Of a stretch of DNA of 28,850 nucleotides, positions 22,464 to 28,850 are shown one piece after another. The notes beneath the pieces are model-generated. The model saw only the letters and a list, made by a program, of their open reading frames with translations, was not told the origin of the DNA and searched no databases. The DNA is from Bacillota bacterium. GTDB taxonomy: Bacteria; Bacillota; Negativicutes; Sporomusales; Sporomusaceae. Numbering within the stretch: position 1 is the first letter of the stretch; each line of letters begins with the position of its first letter. The stretch lies in contig JAEZVB010000109.1 of the NCBI GenBank assembly GCA_023443285.1, positions 1 through 28,850 of the forward strand, read 5' to 3'. The position numbers and the translations under genes were made by a program.

Positions 22464-23285
22464 TTACCTTTTAGCCAATTTATTTTTTTGAACTACTTCT
22501 AGTATCCGATTGGCGGTTTCTTCGATTGCTTTATTTGATACATCGATAATCGGACATTCCAGCCGCCGCATGATGGAACGTGCATAATCAAGCTCTTCAT
22601 TGATTCGGCTTATATTAGCATAACTGGCATCTGGTGCCAACCCCATAGTTTTTAGACGTTCACAGCGGATTTCATTAAGTTTAAATTTGTCGATGATTAA
22701 ACCGACAATATGATGAGAGGGTACTTGAAATAACTCCTGTGGCAATGGTGCTTCCGGTACAAGCGGCACATTAGCCACTTTTACCTTTTTATGTGCCAAA
22801 TACATACTAAGAGGAGTTTTGGAAGTGCGTGATACCCCAATAATAACGATATCGGCTTTTAACAATCCTAATGGATTTTTCCCATCGTCATATTTAACGG
22901 CAAATTCCACAGCTTCAACCCGTTTAAAATATTCCTGGTCTAGTTTATGAACAAGTCCTGGTTTTAAACGTGGAACCATATCGGTAATATTTTGGACAGC
23001 ATGAATCATTGGACCCATAATATCTACAGTCTGAATATTATATTGCTGTGCTTGTTCCAGTAATGCGTCGCGCAGATCAGGAGATACCAAGGTATGACAA
23101 ATAATACATGTATGTTTGGACGCTTCCAGCACGGTTTCGGCAATTTGTTCCACCGAGTTGATATAGGGTATTCTTATAATATCAAATTCTCCAGAATTGA
23201 ACTGGCTGGCAGTAGCTCGCGCCACTTGCTCGGCCGTTTCACCAATTGAATCTGATATTGCGTAAATAATCGGTAGGGTAGCTAT
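22464..23285 (-). CDS. ppsR: Pyruvate, water/phosphate dikinase regulatory protein (DUF299)
   Basis: A bifunctional kinase/pyrophosphorylase that switches PEP synthase or pyruvate-phosphate dikinase off and on. The ADP/phosphate-binding loop is GVSRTSKTPLS (about 150-160 of 273). The family's conserved start (IIYAISDSIGETAEQVARA) is encoded here, but the first conventional start in frame (GTG at 23225) falls after it. The frame continues up to ATA at 23283-23285, which has AGGAGGAG 7 nt upstream and overlaps the TAG stop of the upstream gene. I therefore start at 23285 and regard ATA as the likely initiation codon; a sequence error is the alternative. The ccpN-ppsR pairing matches Bacillus ccpN-yqfL, a gluconeogenesis control unit. 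Confidence 0.88.
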   Translation of the reverse strand: MATLPIIYAISDSIGETAEQVARATASQFNSGEFDIIRIPYINSVEQIAETVLEASKHTCIICHTLVSPDLRDALLEQAQQYNIQTVDIMGPMIHAVQNITDMVPRLKPGLVHKLDQEYFKRVEAVEFAVKYDDGKNPLGLLKADIVIIGVSRTSKTPLSMYLAHKKVKVANVPLVPEAPLPQELFQVPSHHIVGLIIDKFKLNEIRCERLKTMGLAPDASYANISRINEELDYARSIMRRLECPIIDVSNKAIEETANRILEVVQKNKLAKR

Positions 23286-23932
23286 AGCTGTTCTCCTCCT
23301 CGTCCCTCGCCAAGTTCAACGAACAATCTAGCGATATTAGTTTTGGTCAGTCGTCCGATTACTTCATAAGCTTTTGTTTCTGTATGATTAGCAAGTGCGA
23401 CGACCGGCAGGCTATCTACTTCGTTATCAATAATTTTTTTTGCTGCAGTTAGTATAGATTCATCCGGATAAGTCACTACAATTTTCGGCATCGGTGTCAT
23501 AAGTACTTTAACCGGCATTTTGTGTAGATCACTGCCTCCCATGGCTACTTTTAATACATCTTTGCGGGATACCACGCCAGATAGAATGCCTGCTGACTCA
23601 ACAATAAAGACTGAGCCAACATCCTCGAGAAACATGGTAACAACAGCGTCATAAACACTTGTACTTGCAGTAACAACGACTGGAACTGACTGTACATCCC
23701 TAACTTTAATCTTGTTTATTTTTTCGGTAAGCATACTCATTACATTTTTTCCTGTGTAATAATAGCCTACTTTCGGACGAGCTTCCACCATACCGGACAT
23801 TACCAGAATTGCTAGATCAGGTCTGAGTGCCGCTCGGGTTACATTAAGACGTTCAGCAATTTGTTCACCAGTAATTGGCCCTAAGGTTCTGACCATCCCA
23901 GCAATTTTCTCTTGCCGCGACGTTAAGCCCAA
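23282..23932 (-). CDS. ccpN: CcpN-type transcriptional repressor (HTH plus two CBS domains)
   Basis: A 216-aa regulator. An N-terminal winged helix-turn-helix (about 1-60: TGEQIAERLNVTRAALRPDLAIL) is followed by two CBS domains (about 72-130 and 138-205) that would sense adenine nucleotides. In Bacillus, CcpN represses gluconeogenic genes under glycolytic conditions, and its gene is followed by the PpsR homologue, as here (4-base overlap). The TTG start has AAGGGGGG 7 nt upstream and a TGA codon immediately before it, so no earlier start exists. glyS ends about 100 bases upstream with no clear terminator, so glyQS-ccpN-ppsR might be read through. Confidence 0.9.
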   Translation of the reverse strand: MGLTSRQEKIAGMVRTLGPITGEQIAERLNVTRAALRPDLAILVMSGMVEARPKVGYYYTGKNVMSMLTEKINKIKVRDVQSVPVVVTASTSVYDAVVTMFLEDVGSVFIVESAGILSGVVSRKDVLKVAMGGSDLHKMPVKVLMTPMPKIVVTYPDESILTAAKKIIDNEVDSLPVVALANHTETKAYEVIGRLTKTNIARLFVELGEGRGGEQL

Positions 23933-24035
23933 TCACTATCCCCCCTTTGCCCCTGGCATTAATCCGATAACCAAGTAATTTCTAAGACTCGTTTTCTTCA
24001 TGCGGGATTTAGAAAGGCTCTCTGGAGTTGTTCGA

Positions 24036-26099
24036 CTACATAACCACAATTTTAGTTAAATCAGCTGTCTGAGTCGCTAGTGTTGATATGGATTTTAATA
24101 AAGCTAAACGGTTATTTTTAACGGCTGTATCTTCAACCATGACCATAACAGCGCCAAAAAAGGCATCAATCGGTGCGGCCAAAGAGGCAAGCACAGCAAG
24201 TATTCCCTGATAATTTTTCTCGGACTGGTACTTAGCTATAACAGCTTGTGCTTCACTGTAAGCTTTGTACAAAGCTTGTTCAGCCTCAACCGCAAATAAA
24301 TTAGTATCGATAGTATCAGATACGGCATTTTTCGCAAGATTGCCTACACGCCCAAGTGCCTGTACAGCTTTTTGCATTGCTTCGGTGTCACCTTCGACAG
24401 CCATGGCTTTAGCACGTAGCCATGTATCAAAAATATCGTCGTTACCTGTAGCTAAAACTGCATCAATCATATCATAACGCAAATTGTCTTCAGTAAAAAC
24501 ATTTTTTATGCGCAAACGGAAAAACTCTTGGATATCGGTTAATAATTTTGTCTGTTGCTCAGTAGCGGTAATACCGAGTAAATCCATAGCCTGACTGGAA
24601 ATATCATGTAACGAAACATGATATTTCGCATCAATTAAAATATTTACAATACCAAGCGCCTGGCGTCTCAGCGCATAGGGATCCTGCGAGCCTGTGGGAA
24701 TAAGTCCCCGACTAAATGTAGCAACAATATTATCCATTTTATCTGCAATGCTGATTAACCGGCCAGCAGTTGTCTGCGGCAAATCATCACCGGCAAAACG
24801 GGGCAGATAATGTTCAAATACTGCTTCGGCAACTTCTGAAGTTTCACCGCTCAACCTAGCGTATTCCCGGCCCATAATACCCTGCAGTTCAGTGAATTCG
24901 CATACCATTCCTGTGACTAGATCAGCTTTAGCTAGCTGAGCGCCACGCTGGGCAATACTCAGCTCATCCTGAGAAACGTTTATCATCTGACCCAGACCGA
25001 TTGCTAAGCGTTCTAAACGCAATATTTTATCATATAGTGTGCCTAAGCCTTCTTGGAAAACAATTGTTTTAAGTTTTTCTACCCGGTTTGATAGTGGTAT
25101 CTTCCGATCTTCTTCAAAAAAGAAACGTGCATCAGCTAAGCGGGCTTTAAGAACTCGTTCATTTCCATGACGAACAATGTCGATATGATCAGCGCCGCCA
25201 TTTCTTACGGTAATAAATTTTGGCAATAGCTTTCCATCTTTGCCTGTTACCGGAAAATAGCGTTGGTGCTCGCGCATGGGAGTAATAATTGCTTCCGGTG
25301 GCAAGCTAAGGTATTTTTCTTCAAAATTACCGCATAATGCTGTCGGATATTCTACTAAATAAACTACTTCTTCTAAAAGTTCTTGGTCGATGGTTGCCGT
25401 ACCGCCATGACTGACAGCCAATTTTTCGATCTGTTCCTTAATTACCTGGCGGCGTTCATCTTGATCAACCATAACAAAGTTTTCCTTAAGGCGTTCAAAG
25501 TAATCGGTAACAGAATTCACTGCTACTTCGGCCTGACCAAGGAATCGATGGCCACGCGTAGTTTTGCCTGAGTTTACTCCTGGCAAGGAAAAGGGTACAA
25601 CCTCGTTACCAAACAGCGCAAGTATCCAGCGAATGGGACGAACAAAACGCATATCCAGGTCGCCCCATCTCATATTCTTGGGGAACGATAAACTTGTCAC
25701 AATATCTGTAAACAATGTGGGCAATAATTCAGCTACCGGCCGACCAATTTCCTGAACAATAGCATATACATAGTCATCTTTAACGACAAGTGCTGCAGGA
25801 TCGACTCCCTGACCACGGGCAAAGCCGATAGCAGCTTTAGTTGGCGCTCCGGTTTGGTCAAAGGCAATCTTAACCGAAGGTCCTTTGTTTTCACTATGCT
25901 TGTCGGCTTGAGAGACAGCCACATCTTTTATAATAACAGCTAGGCGGCGAGGTGTGCCAACAGCACGAACTGAACCATAACTAATCCTAAGTTCTGTCAG
26001 TTTCGCTTTTGTTATACTTTCGAGTTGAGCTAAGCCACCTGGCATAAATTTAGCAGGTATTTCTTCTGTGCCAATTTCTAAGAGTAAATCTTTGTTCAT
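24036..26099 (-). CDS. glyS: Glycyl-tRNA synthetase beta subunit
   Basis: The 687-aa beta chain of the bacterial alpha2-beta2 glycyl-tRNA synthetase; it binds tRNA-Gly while the alpha chain holds the active site. The N-terminus DLLLEIGTEEIPAKFMPGGL, the RGHRFLG block, EYPTALCGNFEEKYLSLPPEAI, the HQRYFPV motif and the HD-like PLSNRVEKLKTIVFQEGLGTL region are all typical, and the last 100 residues form the DALR-type anticodon-binding domain. ATG has GGGAGG 9 nt upstream. It begins 2 bases after the glyQ stop, so the subunits are co-translated and share T-box control. Confidence 0.98.
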   Translation of the reverse strand: MNKDLLLEIGTEEIPAKFMPGGLAQLESITKAKLTELRISYGSVRAVGTPRRLAVIIKDVAVSQADKHSENKGPSVKIAFDQTGAPTKAAIGFARGQGVDPAALVVKDDYVYAIVQEIGRPVAELLPTLFTDIVTSLSFPKNMRWGDLDMRFVRPIRWILALFGNEVVPFSLPGVNSGKTTRGHRFLGQAEVAVNSVTDYFERLKENFVMVDQDERRQVIKEQIEKLAVSHGGTATIDQELLEEVVYLVEYPTALCGNFEEKYLSLPPEAIITPMREHQRYFPVTGKDGKLLPKFITVRNGGADHIDIVRHGNERVLKARLADARFFFEEDRKIPLSNRVEKLKTIVFQEGLGTLYDKILRLERLAIGLGQMINVSQDELSIAQRGAQLAKADLVTGMVCEFTELQGIMGREYARLSGETSEVAEAVFEHYLPRFAGDDLPQTTAGRLISIADKMDNIVATFSRGLIPTGSQDPYALRRQALGIVNILIDAKYHVSLHDISSQAMDLLGITATEQQTKLLTDIQEFFRLRIKNVFTEDNLRYDMIDAVLATGNDDIFDTWLRAKAMAVEGDTEAMQKAVQALGRVGNLAKNAVSDTIDTNLFAVEAEQALYKAYSEAQAVIAKYQSEKNYQGILAVLASLAAPIDAFFGAVMVMVEDTAVKNNRLALLKSISTLATQTADLTKIVVM

Positions 26100-26101
26100 G
26101 C

Positions 26102-26977
26102 TTACTTACCTCCCTTTAGGAGTGGATAACCCAGCTTTTCGCGTTGATCCAGATAACCCTGGGCACATAGTCTCGCCAAATTTCGCACTCGGCCAATAAA
26201 GCCGGTACGTTCACTGACGCTAATTGCACCACGAGCATCTAAAAGATTAAAGCTGTGCGAACATTTTAAAACATAATCATAGGCAGGCAACACATAACCA
26301 AGTTCAATTACTCGAATAGCTTCTTTTTCGTACATATCAAATAAGGTAAATAACAGCTTGGTGTCGGCAATTTCAAAATTATAGTAAGAATGTTCAACTT
26401 CATTACGGTGGAAAACATCGCCATAGGTAATACCTGCTACCCATTCAATATCAAAAACATTCTCTTTGCCTTGGATATACATAGCTAAACGTTCTAGTCC
26501 ATAGGTAATTTCAACAGCAACTGGTTTAACATCAATACTGCCAACCTGTTGGAAGTAGGTAAACTGGGTAATTTCCATACCATCTAGCCATACTTCCCAG
26601 CCCAGACCCCAGGCTCCCAAGGTCGGTGACTCCCAGTTGTCTTCGACAAAACGAATATCATGTTTTGCGGGATCAATTCCTAATTTGGCCAGGCTAGCCA
26701 GATATAATTCTTGGATATTAGCCGGCGATGGCTTCATAATAACCTGATATTGGTGATGCTGGAATAAGCGGTTAGGGTTATCGCCATAGCGACCATCTGC
26801 CGGGCGGCGCGATGGTTCAACATAAGCCACATTCCAAGGTTCAGGCCCTAATGCCCGAAGGAAAGTGGCCGGATTCATGGTTCCTGCCCCTTTTTCCACA
26901 TCATAAGGTTGTTGGATAATACAATGCTCTTTAGCCCAAAAGTTTTGCAGTGTCAGGATTATCTCCTGGAATGTCAT
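26102..26977 (-). CDS. glyQ: Glycyl-tRNA synthetase alpha subunit
   Basis: The 291-aa catalytic chain that forms glycyl-adenylate and charges tRNA-Gly. Signatures: MTFQEIILTLQNFWAKEHC at the start, GAGTMNPATFLRALGPEPW, AYVEPSRRPADGRYG, the conserved GAWGLGWEVWLDGMEITQFTYFQQVGS and ARGAISVSERTGFIGRVR near the end. The start at 26977 has GGGAGG 7 nt upstream; the open frame continues into the T-box leader but that part is not protein. Controlled by the T-box at 26996-27290. Confidence 0.98.
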   Translation of the reverse strand: MTFQEIILTLQNFWAKEHCIIQQPYDVEKGAGTMNPATFLRALGPEPWNVAYVEPSRRPADGRYGDNPNRLFQHHQYQVIMKPSPANIQELYLASLAKLGIDPAKHDIRFVEDNWESPTLGAWGLGWEVWLDGMEITQFTYFQQVGSIDVKPVAVEITYGLERLAMYIQGKENVFDIEWVAGITYGDVFHRNEVEHSYYNFEIADTKLLFTLFDMYEKEAIRVIELGYVLPAYDYVLKCSHSFNLLDARGAISVSERTGFIGRVRNLARLCAQGYLDQREKLGYPLLKGGK

Positions 26978-26995
26978 AATTTTACCTCCCACAAA

Positions 26996-27290
26996 ATAAT
27001 AAAAACATCTTGCCCCCGTAACTTGAATTAAGTTACAGGGACGAGATGTTATTCCCGCGGTTCCACCCTGATTGGGCACTTAAAAATGCCCCACCTTAAA
27101 AATATAGCAAGTTTTACTTTCTCACGAAACTGATACCTAATGCCCGATGCCCAGATAAGCATTAGCGAATCAACTTAGAGATTTCCTCTTGCAGCTTGGG
27201 AAGGCCCTTCACCTTTTGTGTACCAGGCTTTCACTCTCCCTGGTTCGCTGCCTTATAAAAGGTTACTTATTTCCCGCATTGCTACGATTA
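26996..27290 (-). promoter_or_regulatory. Glycine T-box riboswitch of glyQS
   Basis: The minus-strand leader contains the T-box sequence AGGGTGGAACCGCGG (27069-27055) and a terminator whose arms are 27030-27050 and 27004-27024, followed by T-rich DNA. Stem I is recognisable: GGGAA/TTCCC and ACCTTTT/AAAAGGT enclose an internal loop with AGTA on one side and GAAGGGCC on the other, the usual specifier-loop shape. GGC is the probable specifier codon, and an AGTGAAAGCC distal loop is present. Uncharged tRNA-Gly would stabilise the antiterminator. It fills most of the 395-base gap 26978-27372. Confidence 0.95.
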
Positions 27291-27296
27291 ATTTAA

Positions 27297-27325
27297 AATA
27301 TAACAAATGTCGCGATCTTTGTCAA
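27297..27325 (-). promoter_or_regulatory. Promoter of the glyQS T-box transcript
   Basis: TTGACA (consensus), a 17-nt spacer and TATATT on the minus strand, just upstream of the T-box stem I. Confidence 0.87.
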
Positions 27326-27327
27326 AT

Positions 27328-27357
27328 AGTTCTAGGATTGTATGTTCTAGGATTGTA
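27328..27357. repeat. 15-bp direct repeat upstream of the glyQS promoter
   Basis: GTTCTAGGATTGTA occurs twice back to back (period 15), directly upstream of the -35 box. It may be a local duplication or a paired binding site. Confidence 0.7.
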
Positions 27358-27372
27358 GTATGGGAGTGTACC

Positions 27373-27816
27373 TTATATCCCCTGTGAGGGCTTGTCCTCA
27401 TCATTTTGAGGAGCTTCCTCGCTGATCGTGGACGATTCTGGATCATCCCGTATCACCTCGATGGTGCAACGTTTAAAAACAGCTACTAGTACGCCGACCG
27501 CAGCAAGTTGCGGCAAAACCACAGCACCAATAGCTCCAAGAGCCACCGGTATTTCTGCCAGTACTCTTCCATCATGTTTTATGCGAATCTTATTAACATT
27601 GCCCTCGCGAATCAGTTCTTTTACCTTGTCCATAACTTCAGATGAACGCACTGAAAATTCTTCTGTCCATTTTGTACCACTTTTGCTTTTATCTTCAAGT
27701 TCGATTAGCGTCTCAATTACTTTGCCGTCATTTCGTTCTAGAGCTTCTTTGGCTTCACGATAAGAAACACCAGTACGCTCACGGATCAGATCAATATTTT
27801 CTAAAGTAATTTCCAT
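27373..27816 (-). CDS. UBA-like / DUF4342 domain protein
   Basis: A 147-aa protein of unknown function. Residues about 3-42 (LENIDLIRERTGVSYREAKEALERNDGKVIETLIELE) form a UBA/TS-N-like three-helix domain as in elongation factor Ts and NAC. Residues about 50-122 match DUF4342, with a glycine/valine-rich hydrophobic stretch (92-114) that may be one membrane helix. The tail is acidic. ATG has GGAGGG 7 nt upstream. It lies 57 bases downstream of recO in the same direction, probably the same transcript; no terminator was seen between them. A link to ribosomes or membranes is speculation. Confidence 0.8.
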   Translation of the reverse strand: MEITLENIDLIRERTGVSYREAKEALERNDGKVIETLIELEDKSKSGTKWTEEFSVRSSEVMDKVKELIREGNVNKIRIKHDGRVLAEIPVALGAIGAVVLPQLAAVGVLVAVFKRCTIEVIRDDPESSTISEEAPQNDEDKPSQGI

Positions 27817-27873
27817 TTATATACCCTCCAATAGTTTAGGTTAGTATTTCCGAATGAAAAACTGTTATTCTAC

Positions 27874-28614
27874 TTATAGGGTATTAATCTTGCTTATAAA
27901 ATCTAATGACTTAAGCGGGCGTTCTAATTGGTGCCGAACAAAGCCGTACAGCAGGTTTTCGCCGACGGTCAATGTCTTGGCATTGACACTAAATTCATCG
28001 GGCTTGTTCAAATTCATGGAAAGCAGCTTATCTAAAAATGTTTTGTCAGACTGATCAAAGCTTGTTATGGCACAAGGACTACAAGCTTTGCAAGTGGCAC
28101 CGCCTTCAGAAAAACTGAAATGTGCTGGCAAAGTTATTTTGCAGCCACATTGAGCGCAGTATTCATATTCAGGCTGATAGCCTGCTAAAGCCATCAGATG
28201 CCATGCTCCAGCTAGTGAAGCAATGCGGGAATTGCGTTTTACTAAGAGTGAAAGCACAACAAAAAGCATATCAAAGGCTGCTGGTTCGGCCTGATGTTCC
28301 GGCCATAGCCCTAAGGTTAATTCAGCAATAAAATTAGCATAGGCCAGTTTTGTCAAATCTTCCCGAAGTTCTCGGAATGAAGTTTGCACCTCACATTGTT
28401 TTACTGAATCCATGCCTTTGCCGTTAGCCATTAGTAAATTTAAATGAGTAAACGGCTGGAGGCCGCCGCTCAACTTGCTTTTTTGTTTGCGAGCACCATA
28501 AGCCATCGCAGTAATAATACCATATTCTCGCGAAAACAAAGTGACCATTCTGTCAGCGGCGCTCCAGTCACGTGTCGCTAACAGAATGGCTTCTGTCGGA
28601 TATTCTAATGCCAT
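27874..28614 (-). CDS. recO: DNA repair protein RecO
   Basis: A 246-aa recombination mediator that loads RecA with RecR and anneals single strands. An N-terminal OB fold (about 1-80, EAILLATRDWSAADRMVTLFSREYG) is followed by a helical domain with a zinc site made of Cys153, Cys156, Cys175 and Cys178 (CAQC...CKAC; further cysteines at 158 and 181). The ATG overlaps the end of yqzL by 10 bases, with GAGG 4 nt upstream, so translation is coupled. This is the standard era-yqzL-recO order of Firmicutes; era would lie just beyond the window. Confidence 0.96.
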   Translation of the reverse strand: MALEYPTEAILLATRDWSAADRMVTLFSREYGIITAMAYGARKQKSKLSGGLQPFTHLNLLMANGKGMDSVKQCEVQTSFRELREDLTKLAYANFIAELTLGLWPEHQAEPAAFDMLFVVLSLLVKRNSRIASLAGAWHLMALAGYQPEYEYCAQCGCKITLPAHFSFSEGGATCKACSPCAITSFDQSDKTFLDKLLSMNLNKPDEFSVNAKTLTVGENLLYGFVRHQLERPLKSLDFISKINTL

Positions 28615-28775
28615 TTAACCTCACGTAAGAAATGATTGTAAAAATATTTAGGTACAACTAGTGACTTTGTGGCTTCGTCTTCTGGATCTTGTTGGCAATT
28701 GCTAGGACAATCTAAACAAGCTCGATAGGCAAGGTAAGCATCGATATTACCGGTACTTAAAAAAAGATCCCACAT
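28605..28775 (-). CDS. YqzL family small protein
   Basis: A 56-aa protein whose start (MWDLFLSTGNIDAYLAY) matches the YqzL family found just upstream of recO in Firmicutes. The family is usually about 45-50 aa; this one is a little longer and carries CLDCPSNC (C-x2-C-x3-C), which could bind a metal. The function is unknown. The ATG at 28775 fits the family start; a GTG 18 bases upstream (28793) has an AAGGG site about 10 nt away and is a fair alternative. The 57 bases above 28793 hold nothing I recognise. Confidence 0.78.
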   Translation of the reverse strand: MWDLFLSTGNIDAYLAYRACLDCPSNCQQDPEDEATKSLVVPKYFYNHFLREVKWH

Positions 28776-28850
28776 TGTTTCCCGTAATAACACTCGACAT
28801 CATCCCTTCAAATTTATTGATTTAGAGGACAAGCCACATATCTATTTAAT

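Noticed and set aside
26978..27079. N-terminal extension of glyQ by 34 residues
   Set aside because: The extra frame is inside the T-box terminator, while a strong ribosome site precedes the ATG at 26977 where the family begins.
27428..27763. 111-codon plus-strand open frame
   Set aside because: Antisense to the UBA/DUF4342 gene, which has a clear ribosome site and recognised domains.

Overview
The window looks like a chromosome segment of a diderm, anaerobic member of the Firmicutes, most likely a Negativicutes/Sporomusaceae-type bacterium (Sporomusa/Pelosinus-like). This placement is inference. It rests on Firmicutes-style gene order and regulation: dnaG-rpoD-tRNAs-trmK-nif3-rnpB, yqzL-recO, T-box-glyQS, ccpN-ppsR, and a c-di-AMP riboswitch in front of a cell-wall protein. 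A LptA/OstA-like periplasmic protein is also present, which points to an outer membrane. Almost all genes lie on the minus strand. Strong Shine-Dalgarno sequences and many TTG/GTG starts are typical of the segment.

Layout, low to high coordinates. 1-380: the end of a tRNA (probably Thr), tRNA-Met, and tRNA-Val(GAC) on the opposite strand. 398-2100: an acyl-CoA dehydrogenase and a small DMT-type membrane protein. 2186-4740: a cell-envelope group with a 3D-domain protein under a c-di-AMP riboswitch, an L,D-transpeptidase and a second 3D-domain protein. 4760-5010: tandem copies of a ~95 bp intergenic repeat, which recurs inverted at 20641-20732. 5023-6990: a ComB-like phosphatase and an M20-family carbamoylase/amidohydrolase. 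7127-8455: a small siroheme/4Fe-4S reductase and a rubrerythrin-like protein. 8609-13745: a nitrogen block with a large GS-I-like glutamine synthetase, a Pat/MddA-like acetyltransferase and a type III glutamine synthetase (glnN). The two synthetase genes share a near-identical promoter and a leader attenuator. 13906-14466: a nitroreductase.

14520-22430: housekeeping genes. These are rnpB, nif3-like, trmK, a four-tRNA operon (Asn-Ile2-Glu-Val), rpoD, dnaG, a dGTPase, and a divergent lptA-like gene. 22464-28793: ppsR and ccpN, glyS and glyQ with a T-box leader, a UBA/DUF4342 protein, recO and yqzL.

The most unusual observations are: (i) the twin glutamine-synthetase leaders, with a terminator and a competing upstream hairpin, flanking an acetyltransferase whose relatives inactivate GS inhibitors; (ii) the dispersed ~95 bp repeat; (iii) two genes, ppsR and the M20 hydrolase, whose expected N-terminus and Shine-Dalgarno sequence both point to an ATA start codon. 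No CRISPR array, insertion sequence or prophage gene was seen.
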